From assembly GCA_900291925.1 (NCBI GenBank), contig UWYS01000004.1, positions 310,001 through 374,000 on the forward strand: a DNA stretch of 64,000 nucleotides. The letters run 5' to 3'. This document shows positions 35,452-46,630 of the stretch, piece after piece. The translations under genes were made by a program, and so were the position numbers. The notes below the pieces were generated by a model. The model was not told the DNA's origin, ran no database searches, and saw only the letters and a program-made list of their open reading frames with translations. This stretch comes from Thecaphora thlaspeos (lineage: Eukaryota; Basidiomycota; Ustilaginomycetes; Urocystidales; Glomosporiaceae). Positions within the stretch are counted from its first letter, which is position 1. Each line of letters begins with the position of its first letter.

Positions 35452-36443
35452 ATGTCCGCAGCGGTAGCCACGCAGCATACTGCCTTCTTTGGGCCGGAGG
35501 CCGCATCGCAACCGTCAAACGCCACCGTGCCCGTCCTCGTCCACTCCTTCGACCCTCTGCCGCGCTCCCTCTCCCTCTCCCTCTCCCTCTCCGCTTCGTC
35601 CACTGTCGCCGAAATCCTCCACGGCTTTGCGCTCGGCCTCAGCTGCTTCAAGCACGATGCCGCCTCCACCTCCATCCTCCTTGCTCGCGATTTTACCGTC
35701 TGCCACAAGGGCCGCACCCTCGCGCCCATCACACGCCTCTCTTCCCTCGCCGCCCCCAACGTCTTCCCACTCATGCTCGAGATCCGCCCTCTCTTGCGCG
35801 GCGGAAAGGGTGGTTTTGGCTCCCAACTGCGCGCAGCGGGAGGCAAGATGTCAGCCGGCGCCAAGAACGCCAACAACGACTCCTGCCGCGACCTCAACGG
35901 TCGCCGCCTCGGCGTCATGAAGGAAGCAAAGAAGCTCGCCTCCTACCTCGAGGGCCAAGAGGAAAGGAAGATGCAGCTCGACGAAGCGCAGAAGAAGAAG
36001 TACGCAAAGCTGGAAAAGATGCTGGGCAGGAAGCCCAAGGGCCAGAACGACTTTGAGGAGGCCGCAAGGAGGATGGCAAATGCCGGCGAGAGCTTCGACA
36101 GTGGAAGCGCTAGCCCCGAAGCGGGACCGAGCGGGTCGAGGCAGAGGGTCGAGCAGCCAGCGACGACGGCTGGGTCAAAGAGAAAGGAGAGGCTCGATGA
36201 CCCCGAGTACGTCGAACAGAGTCGCGAGATTGTCGAAAACGTCCGGAACGCCGTGGCCAGTGGTGAGTCTCGTCCCGTCCCGCCTCCTGCATTCCCGCCT
36301 TGCACACGGAGTTGTGTGTATACTGACACCCTCCGCCATTTCCTCATCTAATCTTGCTCCTCACAGCCATGCTCAAGAAGAAGATGGCTGCGGCAAAGAA
36401 CAAGCCTGCCGTCATGGCCGAAACCACGAAGGCCACTGCTTGA
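35452..36443 (+). CDS. SDE2: SDE2 (telomere maintenance / splicing factor with cleavable ubiquitin-like fold)
   Basis: Two exons (35452-36262, 36367-36443), 295 residues, with a 104-nt GTGAGT...CAG intron. Residues 1 to ~118 form a ubiquitin-like region ending in the family hallmark RGGKGGFGSQLRAAG. In known Sde2 proteins cleavage after this GG releases a Lys-starting form that joins the spliceosome and the replication-stress response. The second hallmark, CRDLNGRRLGVMKEAKKLASY, follows and leads into a charged helix (EERKMQLDEAQKKKYAKLEK). The Ubl part contains a Ser-Leu run encoded by a hexanucleotide repeat. The C-terminal exon encodes a basic Lys/Ala tail. Confidence 0.9.
35565..35592 (+). 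repeat. In-frame hexanucleotide repeat (CTCCCT)n in SDE2
   Basis: 28 nt, between four and five copies of CTCCCT, coding for alternating Ser and Leu (RSLSLSLSLSAS) within the SDE2 ubiquitin-like region. Confidence 0.9.
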
Positions 36444-36836
36444 GGCCTGCTCCGTTCAGCAATCTCCACTCCAGACGTCCCACTTTACCCCGTATACCTG
36501 ATCGTCCTGGCCCCCACGTGTCTCGTCTGAGAAACGACATAACATCCTGCTCTGCGTCTTCAATCAATCTCAGGCGCACTGTAGTTTCTCTGTATTTGAA
36601 TGCTTCTTCTGCTCCTCGTCTATACCAAGTCATGAGGATCAGAAGCTTCTCCCCCATCTTTTCTAGGCACTCTTCCACCCTCAGAAGCCGGCCGCGTCTA
36701 GCCTAGAGAAGCAAGCGGAAGGGGTAGCTCGGACTACGTGACGAACGTTGGGGGAAAGCAAGACACAAGACGACGTCACATCAGCGTCATTATCTCCTTG
36801 ACTCGACGTTCATGGACACATCAAGAGGGGGGGGAC
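36444..36836. other. Convergent 3' region between SDE2 and OST3
   Basis: 393 bp, presumably the two 3' UTRs. It has lower GC than the coding regions and nothing further recognisable. Confidence 0.6.
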
Positions 36837-38003
36837 TCACTTCTTGATCCTGAAAATCGCAAAGAGGACGCTAAAGGTGCCGAGCATGATGGCCGACCAC
36901 ACATAGACGCCCGCTCGTTGCCTTGCCGCATCGCGCTGGGCGGGGACGAGCACGGTGAGCGCTACGAAGCTGAACGCCAGCAGGGCATCTGTAGCGGTAC
37001 GTACGGAAAGCGGTGGGAGCATCGAGCTGTCAGTGTCGGAGTGAAACGGCGAGGGACAGACGGAGCGCTCGCCATCGTGGACTCACAGATGGTCGCGACG
37101 ATCTGCGTCTCTGCTCCATACTGGTTTTGGAAGCCGCTGGCAAAGTACTGCGCCTTACCACCCTTGTCGACCGAGAGGTAAGGGGCGTTGCGGATCTGGT
37201 TCCACATCTGGCCGCTGTTGAAGACGATCATCGAAACGAGCGAGAGGAGCATCCAAAGCGGCTTGGAGCTGGTGAACATGCCCGAGAGCTTCGGCGCGAC
37301 AAAGATGACGGTCGATACCACGACGATGATGGCAGTGACGACGGCGGCGAAGAGCTTGTAGTTGAGCGGCTTGCTGTACTTGAAGGGGACCGAGAAGGTC
37401 TTGGAGAGGTGCTCGGCAAGGTCGCTGCCTTCGAAGCCGAGGCGGTTAAAGTCGTAGTTGATCGGTTCCGGCGTCGGGTTGGATGGCGAGGAGGCGGGGA
37501 ACGTCATGAGGACCGGGGCGTGTTGCAGCTGGAACTGTGGCGGTGCGGTAGGCGGGGTACGACGTGGCTCATGGTGAACCCTTAGCTTCCTGGACAGGGG
37601 ATCAAAGCGAGAAGGCGCCCCTACTCACCAGTTTAAAGACCTCCCTTGCCTTTGAGAACTCGACCTTTACGAAGACGTTTTTGCTCCTCCTGCCCTTGTC
37701 CTTGTTCCAGCTTGCGGTGATGCTTTCGAAGTCGGGCTGGAAGGCGAGGCAGGGCGGACAGTTGATCACCTTAGCGGTCGCTGTGAGGAGCGCCGTGACG
37801 GCAAAGTTGCGCGGTGCGTGCACAATAGCTTGAAACGCGGCGGTGTCTACGTCGATGAAGCCGGACGGTGAGGCTGCGATCTGGTTGACGAGGTCGGTCT
37901 GGCGTTTGGTGATCTGGGCATCGCGCGCGGCTGGCTTGGCGGCCGATGCGAGCAGGGCCAGCAGCGAGGTGGCGAGCAGGGATGCTGGTGAGAACAGCCT
38001 CAT
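36837..38003 (-). CDS. OST3: Oligosaccharyltransferase subunit OST3/OST6
   Basis: Three exons (38003-37629, 37534-37087, 36988-36837), 324 residues; introns of 94 and 98 nt, both with GTGAGT donors. It has an N-terminal signal peptide (residues ~1-21, LLATSLLALLASA), a lumenal thioredoxin-like domain with CPPC redox motif near residues 83-86 (VINCPPCLAFQPDF) and the conserved LQHAPVL after the first splice junction. Four membrane segments follow (LFAAVVTAIIVVVSTVIFV, PLWMLLSLVSMIVF, ALLAFSFVALTVLV, AIMLGTFSVLFAIF). The tail FRIKK ends in a KK pair, but not in the standard KKxx retrieval position. Ost3/6 form transient disulfides with substrates and help N-glycosylation of some sites in the ER. 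Confidence 0.95.
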
Positions 38004-38377
38004 GTTGAGGTGGAGCGAGGAGGAGAGCGAGGGGAAGGAGGGGGGATGACCGGGTGGTGAGGCTGGTGGTGGTGGTGGTGGTGCAGTGAATGCGTGCCGA
38101 GGAAGGAAGCCAGCGAGCGTGCCTGGGCTTCTTCGCGCGGGGAAGGGGTGTGCACGGCCCACGGCGGCAGCCGCTCGCTCCCGTTGATGCGCTGTCGCTC
38201 GCCGCTGAATTGAATGAGACGCGGGGGACTGCCACCGATCACGGCAGCTGTGCCTTTTGCGCGGTGGACCCTCGCTCGAGCCACCACCCACCACCCATCT
38301 CACCACGGCACCCCCATCTCGCCCCATCGAGCATCAGCAGCGCCTCCCACTCAGCAAAGGCGTGCAACCGTACTCAC
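38004..38377. other. Divergent promoter region, OST3 / LisH-WD40 gene
   Basis: 374 bp between start codons. It includes a short GGT repeat at about 38067-38084 and CACC-rich sequence. No separate gene. Confidence 0.6.
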
Positions 38378-41348
38378 ATGGACCCTCTCAAGCCACCCGC
38401 ATTGCCCGTCCTCTCCGCCACCTCGTCCAGCCGCTCCATCACCACCACCCCTCGCCCTGCCAACGCACAACTCCCTAACCTCTCGACGGAATCCCTCCCC
38501 ATCTACACCAGCCACTCATATACACACAGCCAGCAGCATGCCAACCTCCCGCACTCAATCGCATTAGCACCCTCGTCCTCGTCGCTGTCGCTCTTTCCGC
38601 TCTCCAAGACCGCACCGACATCGCCCAACATGCCACACATGCAACGCTACAACACCACCCTCGGTGCAGTTGGACTCGCAAGCCCACCAAGCGGCATCGC
38701 ATCATCCTCGTCCTTCCTCGCACAGGCGCCAAACATGTTCACCACTATGTCCAATCCCCTCAGCGACGGTCTTGACATCTCTTCTCCCTTCTCGGACGGC
38801 GCCGTCTCCAGCGGCGGCCACAGCGCACAGCATGCCGATAGCACTCCCCCGATCAGCACGGCCCCTTCGACTTCTGCCGCCGCAACTGCATCCTCGGCCT
38901 CGGCCTCATCCTCCTCTGCCGCAGCAGGCACCGGCGGAACAAAGGAGACTTGGAAGAAGCGCAAGCAAGCCCTGCTCGCCGAGGCGAGGAACTACAGCGT
39001 AGCCAACCTCCAACTCCACGGCCTCCGACCCCCGCCCAACCCCTACTACCCCTACTACCAGAACTCTTCCATCCTCGGCCCAGGTGCATTTGCCGACCAG
39101 CACGCCGCCATCGCGGGCGGAAACTCGTCGTCGTCCCGCCACGACGCCGCCAGTGCCAACGAGGCGACGATAGCGTCGCTCAAGACGGCCATCCTGCGGC
39201 CAGACGACCCCAAGCTGCGCCACGACATCATTCGAATGGTCGATCAGTGGCTCGCCGACGAAGGGTTCGGCGCGACAAGGCAGGTTCTCATGGACGAGGC
39301 CGGCATCAAGCAGCGCGAGAGGGAAGAGGCAGGGCTCGATGCGAGGAAGCTGAGAGGATGCTTGCTAGAGGGAGACTGGCCAGAGGTCGACAAGCTGCTC
39401 GGCAAGCCGCTCGTCAAGAACCACAAGGCCTTCCTCTACGCCGTCTACAAGCAGCAGTTTCTCGAGCACATCGAGCATCGAGAGTTCCAGAAGGTGAGGA
39501 CGCCGAGCAGATACCTAACGAGACCCAGTATTTCGCGGCTCCATCTCGCTGACGACATCATCGCTCTCTTCGCGGGTTTCCACAGGCCTTTACCTTCCTG
39601 AACAAGCGCCTCAAGCCGCTCGAGCACTACCAGCCACACTCTTCCGAGTTCCGCGACCTTTGCTACCTACTCTCGGCGAAAGCGGTGACCGATGCGCCGT
39701 CGTTCGCTTCGTGGGAAGGTATTCAGCCGGCGCGCGAGAAGCTGGTGCTTGAATTCGCTGCCATGCTGGAGCAGGATCGGCTGGATCGCGAGTCCGGGAT
39801 GCCCGGGTCCGCTGCTCCCCGGGGTGCGCCGATCGGCGGCGGCAGCACATCCAGCGGCGGGCCCAACGCATCCAGCGGCGATCTGGCCAACGGAAGCGAT
39901 GGAGCATGCCATGACGACGGATCGTCCGGCGTAGACGGCGGCGGCTCGAACGCAAACGGTGGGGCGGGTGCAGGCAACGGAGGCGGCGCCGCGTCCGGCA
40001 AAAGCGGCGCAAACAACAGCAACGGGGCAGCAGAAGGCGGATACGTCTACGTCCCGCCCCGTCGCCTGATGACGATGCTCCACCAAGCGGTAGCCTACCA
40101 GGTCGAGTTTGCGCGATACCACCCCAAGAAGGCGCCCGTCGTCTCAAGCCTGCTGCACGACTACACGGGCTTCATTGTCCCCAACGCCGTGCAGCACACG
40201 ATGCGCGGCCACCGCAAGAACGTGAAGAGCGTGCGCTTCGTCGGCGAAGAAGGGCGGAAGCTCGTCAGCGGCAGCAGCGACAACAAAATACGCCTGTGGG
40301 ACTCAAATACGGGCAGGTGCGAGGCGGTGCTCGAGGGACATAGGAGTCGGGTGTGGGACGTCGATTCGACGAGGGGCGGGGCGCAGGTGGCCTCGGCGTC
40401 CGGTGATTCGACCGTCAAGGTCTGGGGCACCGAGGATGGACAGTGCAGGACGACGTTGAAAGCCGGCCTGGGCGACGTCTACAGCTGTCGCTTCCATCCG
40501 GACGAGGTGAGTGTGCCGAGCGGCCCGCATCGAGACCGGGAGCAGCGTCATGAGAGCTTGCTTGCTGATCGTTGCATGCCCACCCTCATTTCTTCGCGTC
40601 GTAGCGCCACCTCGTCTCTGCGGGCTACGACAAGCTGGTCCGCATGTTCGACGTCGAGACCGGCTCGATCATCAAGACGTTCACGGGACACCAGTTGGGT
40701 GTATCGTCCGCCATCTTCAACCCGCTGGGCAATCTGATCGTAACGGCTTCAAAGGACACGACGATCCGGTTCTGGGATGTCATCTCCGGGCTGTGCATCC
40801 GCACCATCACAGGACATCTGGGCGAGGTGACGTCGGTCGAGATGAACGAGACGGGCTTGCTCTTGCTCAGCTCGTCAAAGGACAACTCGAACCGACTCTG
40901 GGACGTCCGCATGCTTCGGCCGCTCAAGAGGTTCAAGGGCCACCAGAACACAAGCAAGAACTTTATACGGAGCAGCTTCGCCCATACCAGTCTGCTGGTG
41001 GGTGGCAGCGAGGATGGGAGGATATACATGTGGGATCAGGAGAGTTCAGAAGTGTTGCAAACGTTGGAGGGACATGGGTTCGACGGTGGGGACGTAGCGG
41101 CGAGAGGAGATGGGGATGGAGGCGGCTACGGTATGCCCGCTTGGCAAGTCGGTGGAACGACGGCGGATGGCTACGCCGGTGCGGCGTCAACGACGAGAGC
41201 GGGCATGGCGGCCGTGGCGACGACCAACAACAACGTCGCGTACGGCGCGGTGTGGAATAAGGCGCAGAGCTTACTGGCCAGCTGTGGAGACGACGGGACG
41301 GTCAAGACGTGGATCTGGGATGAGAAGAGATTGGACGTTGCCGCTTGA
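38378..41348 (+). CDS. LisH-CTLH domain WD40-repeat protein
   Basis: Three exons (38378-39493, 39586-40506, 40605-41348), 926 residues, all junctions phase 0 with GTGAGG or GTGAGT donors. The first ~190 residues are Ser/Thr/Pro-rich. A LisH-like motif (IIRMVDQWLADEGFGATRQV) and CTLH-like helices (LLEGDWPEVDKLL, AFLYAVYKQQFLEHI) follow, ending at LNKRLKPLEHYQ. After a Gly/Ser/Asn-rich linker a conserved segment (RRLMTMLHQAVAYQVEFARY) precedes about seven WD repeats: VSGSSDNKIRLWD, ASASGDSTVKVWG, VTASKDTTIRFWD, LSSSKDNSNRLWD, GGSEDGRIYMWD and others. The layout is shared with WDR26/Gid7 (GID/CTLH ubiquitin ligase) and SMU1; I cannot assign it to either, and the function is unknown. Confidence 0.85.
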
Positions 41349-41565
41349 CGGTAAGGTGTCGGAGGGCATAGGGGAGGAGACGGTGGTGGTTCCGAGGTAG
41401 ATACCCGCTTTGTTGTTTCGTCACATGGATCTCTCCTCTACTGCCTCTTTCATTTCCATCGCTTTGCAAGCGTGCCGTCGAGATGACACTTGGGAGGAAG
41501 CGCAAGGTTGCAGAGTGCCGTGGAAGAGCAAGGGTACAAGTACAGATAAACGGGCAGGTACGTCC

Positions 41566-43100
41566 TCAAAGATCGATATGGCCACCTTTGACGGCGACCT
41601 TTGGTTTGGCGAGCGTATAGCCCTTCATTCCTGACCTCTCTCCCTGTCCCTGTTCCACACCAGTCCACATTTCGATCCTTCTCTCCTCTTTCCGCTTCGT
41701 CTCATCATTCGCCCTGATATCCCTCACCTTTTTGCTCTTCTCACTTCCGATTCCCAATCTAGGCGTCCCCCTCTCGAGTCCCTCAAGGAGCACGCAGGCT
41801 TTACACACCTTGTTGCTCGAGATGTAGCCACACCTCTCGCAATTCTGCAGTTGGACACCCTTGGATGCCTTGACCTGGCTGGAGACGACGAGGTTTTCAC
41901 CAGATTGGATAATGTCGACGATCGAGGAAGGTCGCAGCGATTCGAGATCTTTCAAGAACGTTCGGGCGTACCCGCGGTAGGCGTTGGGGGAGTAGATGCA
42001 TTCAGTGGAGAAGTAGTCGAGTTTCTTGAAGTAGGCGTACCTGCGTACGACGACGGCGGTGGCGACAGAGGCGAAAGAGGGCGTATAGAAGGGGCGTGTT
42101 AGAGCGTACAGGGAAAGGCTGAAAAGGGTCGAACGGAAAGATGGACTTACATGACAATCTCCTTCTCATAGGCGTACTTGAAGGGCTTGCTTCGTCGGAT
42201 TCCGCTCCCGCCGGTACTCGCGCCGGCACCACCACCGCCACAGCCGAAGCCGGAAGCATGGCCGGACTCTTCGTTGCCGGCGGGGCCCTTTGTGACGATC
42301 TCCGTGCACCGCTGGAGCCGCGAGATGTCGCCTCGCAGCACTGTGAGTGAATCATACAGAAGAACAGCGGGTTAGGGACAGTGGAGGCGATCGCACGTCG
42401 TCGCTGAACAATCTCTCGATGAGAGCTGCTGCTGCTGATCCTGCTACTCACCGTTCATCAGCACCGTTTCGGCGATGTCGTCGGCGTTGTGGCCCGTCAC
42501 GATGTGGTCTACGCCCAAGGAGGCTGCGCCGCGGTCTAGCGCCTGTCGTCTAAACACTCCGCAGAATGTACCTGATGGGGTGAGAGAGTGGGTGGACAGG
42601 GTGGCCGTAAAGAGCAGGTAATAAGACGATCAGACGATTGTCGACCTCCTCCGCCGGCCGTATCGTCTCGACCACTCACAGTTGTTCTTCCTCCCCACGC
42701 TCTTTACGATATCGTCCATCGTCCAACCATATAGCTCTCCGTATCCGAGTACCTTGAGCGGAAGCTGATACTGCTGCTGATTCCTCTTGACCGTCTCGAG
42801 GCTATCGTCGCGATAGCCCATGATGCCCTCGTCGATGCTGAGCAGGAAGAACTCGAGTCCGTAGTCGTAGCGTTCGTTGAGCGTCTTCATGATGTGCGCC
42901 AGTACGGTCGAGTCCTTGCCGCCGGACGCGCCAATGGCGACCTTGTCGCCGCGGCGGAAGAGCGAGGAGGAGGTGATGGTGTGGTGCACCTCGGTCTCGA
43001 AGACGTAGAAGAAGCAGGTGCGGCAGATGGACTGGCCCGTCTTTGGACGTTTGAGCACCGCACGCTCTTTGGAGCAGATGAGGCAGAGCTTGGGCGACAT
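41566..43100 (-). CDS. NCS6: Cytoplasmic tRNA 2-thiolation protein 1 (NCS6/CTU1)
   Basis: Four exons (43100-42680, 42571-42452, 42340-42151, 42040-41566), 401 residues, phases 1, 1 and 2 all matching. Ncs6 with Ncs2 and Urm1 adds sulfur to U34 of Lys, Glu and Gln tRNAs. Seen: N-terminal zinc site (CLICSK, then CRTCF), PP-loop [13 protein letters not shown] near residue 58, the spliced [30 protein letters not shown], and the C-terminal zinc site [10 protein letters not shown] / [11 protein letters not shown] Gly/Ser insert of about 20 residues ([17 protein letters not shown]) precedes [16 protein letters not shown]. The C-terminal 60 residues are a basic extension. Confidence 0.96.
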
Positions 43101-43678
43101 CGTGGACGTGGGCGAGGGTGGTGGTCGAGGTGGAAGGAGCCTGTGGGGCCAATGGGGCCGAAAGGGTCCGACAAATAGAATTCTTGAATTAGGCGAGCCC
43201 AACCAAGGAAGTGAATAAAAATCAAGGGTAACTACAGTCGTGTGCAGATGAATTGAGATGTGAGGAAAAAAGAAAGGCTGAGAGAGACCCTAGGAGTGAT
43301 CTTGGCAGTCACTCAAGATCACTACCTCCACTTACCTTGGCACCGGTAAGGGGTACGGTAGTCGAGCAAGGCGCCCAAGGTAAGTGGAGGTAGTGATCTT
43401 GAGTGATCGCCAAGATCACTACTCCTAGGGTCTCTCTCAGCCTTTCTTTTTTCCTCGCGTCTCAATTCATCTGCACACGACTGTAATTCAAAAATAACAA
43501 CAAAAAAGCGAAAAGTCGCCGAGCTGACCGCCGAGATCCGGAAGACGGGCACGGCTTGCACGGGTCAGCCTGTTGCTGCTCCACCTTTCCTCCTGCTTCC
43601 TTCTCGCGTCCGATCAACCACCACCGTCCATCGTCCCGCATACATAGCCACGCCAAACCCGTTTCTGACTCGCCCACG
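43101..43678. other. Divergent promoter region, NCS6 / BCS1, containing a foldback element
   Basis: 578 bp between start codons, almost half of it the palindromic element at 43235-43483. About 134 bp remain on the NCS6 side and 195 bp on the BCS1 side. Confidence 0.7.
43235..43483. mobile_element. 249-bp foldback MITE-like element flanked by TA
   Basis: Arms 43235-43340 and 43375-43483 are reverse complements with four mismatches and one 3-nt indel, separated by a 34-nt loop. The ends are CAGTCGTGTGCAG...CTGCACACGACTG, bordered on both sides by TA (43233-43234 and 43484-43485), as expected of Tc1/mariner-type target duplication. Each arm contains a smaller nested hairpin (AGTGATCTTG / CAAGATCACT). 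There is no coding capacity. Its sequence is unlike the pogo-like element at 18227-19604. Transcripts across it would fold into a long hairpin, a possible Dicer/Argonaute substrate (inference). Confidence 0.92.
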
Positions 43679-45799
43679 ATGGCCTCGATTTTCGCACCGC
43701 GGTCGATTCTAGGCGTCAAGGACAAACAGCAGCAAGAGCAGCAGTTGTCGTCACAGTCTTCCTTACCGCACAGCGATGCGACGACAGGTGGCGGCTCGCC
43801 ACCTCCGTCTGCAGGCGAGTCGGCCTTCGCGCCAGAGGGCCCTACCTCCGCCTCATCTTCTTCCTCTTCATCACCGTCATCGTCGTCATCATCGCAGTCC
43901 ATCCTCTCCTCGCTCATGGCCGACAACCCCATCTTCTCCGGCGGTCTCGGCCTCATGGTCTTCGGTGGCACCCTGGCAATCCTCCGACGCGGCACCAACG
44001 TCGCTGCCTCGGCGGCGCAACGCAGGCTCCTAATCTCGCTCGAGATACCTTCCAAGGATCGCGCACATCTCTGGTTCCTCCATTGGATGGCTGCACAGGC
44101 GCAGGCTCAGAACATGCGGCAGAGAGGACTCCTCCCTGGCCAGCGCAAGGAAGGATGGAGGGAGTTCCTCGGCGTCCTCAAGCAGCAGTCCTTGTCCTCT
44201 GCGGCGCCATCACGCGGGAGAGCGGGAAAGAGCGGTGCCGGCCGTGGGGAGCCTCGCGATCCGCTCAAACTCTCCTCTGGCGGGTCTAGCGTCTCACCCG
44301 TCCGCATTTACAGCCACGACCTCTCGGTAGAGACGAGCTACAAGCCGCACTCTTCGGCCAACGCCCAGAACGCCGGTCACGCAGAACGAGGACAGGCCAG
44401 CTTTTCCCTCGTACCCGGTCCAGGGACACACTGGCTGCGCTACAAGGGCACCTGGATGCGGCTACAGCGCGAGCGCGACGGCAAGATGGTCGACCTCTCC
44501 ACCGGCGCACCGTGGGAGACTGTCACCCTCACCACCCTCTTCACGCAGGCACATCTCTTCGCCGAGATGCTCGAAGAGGCGCGGCAGCTAGCGCTGGCCT
44601 CGACCGAAGGCAAGACGGTCATCTACACCAGCTGGGGGCCTGAGTGGAGGCCGTTCGGCCAACCTCGCCGCACCCGCGAGCTGGGCAGCGTCGTCCTCGG
44701 CAAGGGCAAGAAGGAGGCCATCGTCGGCGACGTCAAACGCTTCCTCGAACGCGGCAAGTGGTACGCAGAACGCGGCATCCCCTACCGACGCGGCTACCTC
44801 CTGCACGGCGCACCTGGGTCGGGCAAGTCGTCGTTCATCACGGCACTGGCGGGTCACCTCGACTTCAACATCTGCCTGCTCAACCTCTCCGAGAGGGGCC
44901 TGACCGACGACAAGCTGAATCACCTCCTCTCCAATGCGCCCGAGCGCTCTATCTTGCTGCTCGAGGACGTCGACGCCGCCTTCCTCGGCCGGCAGCAGGC
45001 CGAGGACGGGTACCAGGCATCGGTCACCTTCTCCGGCCTGCTCAACGCGCTCGACGGCGTGGCGAGCGGCGAGTCGCGAATCATCTTTATGACGACAAAC
45101 CATGTCGAGAAGCTCGATCCTGCTCTGATCCGACCGGGCCGCGTCGACATGATCGCCGAGCTCGGCGATGCGGAGCGCGATCAGGTCGAGGAGCTGATGC
45201 GACGCTTCTACCGCAACACGATGCGCGACCAAATCGTCCGCCGGCGCAGCAGCAGCAGCAGCAGTAGCAGGGATTTGGCAGCGCCAGAAGCCAGCAGCGA
45301 CGACGCGGCAACGATGTCCACGGCGAAAAGCGGCGAGGCGAACGGCGCGGAGGCAGGTGGGATCGTGATGGTGGGACACAAGCAGGGCGCAGCCGATCCA
45401 AGTGGGTCAGAAGCCGACGATGCGGCACCGGTTCCGGCGAGTCTTGTCGAAGAGGCGACCAGGCAGGCAGACGAGGAGATCGCCAGGCTAGCGGAAGAAT
45501 TCGGCAGACTGGTCGAATCCGAAGCGGCGGATCGCAGAAGGGCACTCGGTCTCGACCCCAGCGGACGACGAATGAGTGGGGCTGAGGCGGGTCTGGAAGC
45601 TCAGTCACGAGCTCCAGGGGTGCGGACGGTACGACCTATACCCGCCGCGTCGGGGGGTGTCAGCATGGCCGAGCTCCAGGGCCTCTTCATCCGCTTCCCC
45701 GACGACCCCAGGGGCGCCATTGAGGCATTCAAGATGGAGAACGAGGAGCGGAAGTTGCACCAGAGCGGAATCGGCGCACTACCGAGTGGCGTCCCGTGA
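43679..45799 (+). CDS. BCS1: BCS1-like mitochondrial AAA ATPase
   Basis: Single exon, 706 residues. The start is the ATG at 43679; the frame is open further upstream without a better start. After a Ser/Gln-rich N-terminus comes a probable membrane segment (GGLGLMVFGGTLAIL, ~80-95) and a Bcs1-specific domain. The AAA module follows: WGPEWRPFGQPRRTRELGSV, Walker A GAPGSGKSS (~378), Walker B SILLLEDVDAAF (~426), SGLLNALDGVAS, and FMTTNHVEKLDPALIRPGRV. Bcs1 sits in the inner mitochondrial membrane and inserts the Rieske Fe-S protein into complex III. At 706 residues it is much longer than yeast Bcs1 (456): low-complexity inserts lie at the N-terminus, before the AAA domain and after it. It might be a paralogue rather than the orthologue. 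Confidence 0.85.
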   Translation: MASIFAPRSILGVKDKQQQEQQLSSQSSLPHSDATTGGGSPPPSAGESAFAPEGPTSASSSSSSSPSSSSSSQSILSSLMADNPIFSGGLGLMVFGGTLAILRRGTNVAASAAQRRLLISLEIPSKDRAHLWFLHWMAAQAQAQNMRQRGLLPGQRKEGWREFLGVLKQQSLSSAAPSRGRAGKSGAGRGEPRDPLKLSSGGSSVSPVRIYSHDLSVETSYKPHSSANAQNAGHAERGQASFSLVPGPGTHWLRYKGTWMRLQRERDGKMVDLSTGAPWETVTLTTLFTQAHLFAEMLEEARQLALASTEGKTVIYTSWGPEWRPFGQPRRTRELGSVVLGKGKKEAIVGDVKRFLERGKWYAERGIPYRRGYLLHGAPGSGKSSFITALAGHLDFNICLLNLSERGLTDDKLNHLLSNAPERSILLLEDVDAAFLGRQQAEDGYQASVTFSGLLNALDGVASGESRIIFMTTNHVEKLDPALIRPGRVDMIAELGDAERDQVEELMRRFYRNTMRDQIVRRRSSSSSSSRDLAAPEASSDDAATMSTAKSGEANGAEAGGIVMVGHKQGAADPSGSEADDAAPVPASLVEEATRQADEEIARLAEEFGRLVESEAADRRRALGLDPSGRRMSGAEAGLEAQSRAPGVRTVRPIPAASGGVSMAELQGLFIRFPDDPRGAIEAFKMENEERKLHQSGIGALPSGVP

Positions 45800-46630
45800 A
45801 CCGAAGGTGAGACCAGAAAATCAAGATAGAAGTCGTGATTCTGCGCTCCCGTTTGATCGCCTTCCCGCCTTCTTAAGACCATCTGCGCGGTGTCGTGTGC
45901 CGACAGCTGAGCCCCGATTCTTCTTGGACTTCAGCCCGATGTGGTGAGCGAGCGCGCTTGGCTGGAGGGCTGTGCTTGCTCAGCGGACAGGGGGCAGGGG
46001 GCAGGGGGCCAAGGGAGCGGCGCGACAGGCGGACGGGCACGGGGTTTTTCAATTTTTTGCTGCTGCTGGCTTTTAGGACGCGCCGCCCGCCTGGTGATGC
46101 AAGCTGGTAGGTCGCCGCGCGCGTGCCTTTTCCTGACTGCGCCGTGGGCCCGGGATACATAAGGATCCAGCCCGACCCGTCGACAACCCCGCCGGCCCCA
46201 GGCAACCCCCACGCACCCTTTCCACGCCCTTCTCTCCTCCGCGCTTCCCTTTACGGGCTTTTCTTATTTGTTTTTTCTTTCTTTTTTTTTTTTTCTCGCC
46301 TCGTTCCCGGCGCGTCCCGCAACCAACGTCCGATTCGACCAACCGGTTTCTGATCGGGCGCCGACCTCCACATCTCCACTCGAAGAAGGAGACCACCCGC
46401 CCAGCCTCGGCGCTCGCCTTTCCGCTTCTCATCACCACAACGAGACCAGGCGTTCCCTTCCGCCTCGCCCTTGATCTCCGCTTCGAGTCTCTGCCTGCGT
46501 GCGTCTTGACCGGCTGGTCCTGGCAGCGATAGCAGCAGCTAGTGAGCAAGCGGGTCCCTGGTGGGGACGTTCGGTTCGAGCTTAGGCACACTTCTCGGTC
46601 GACCACCTTGATCCCTGACAAGATCTCGCC
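45800..46630. other. Intergenic region between BCS1 and MOT1
   Basis: 831 bp with the BCS1 3' UTR and the MOT1 promoter. It includes a T-rich tract at about 46261-46294 and CT-rich sequence, features common at fungal promoters. No convincing protein-coding frame. Confidence 0.6.
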
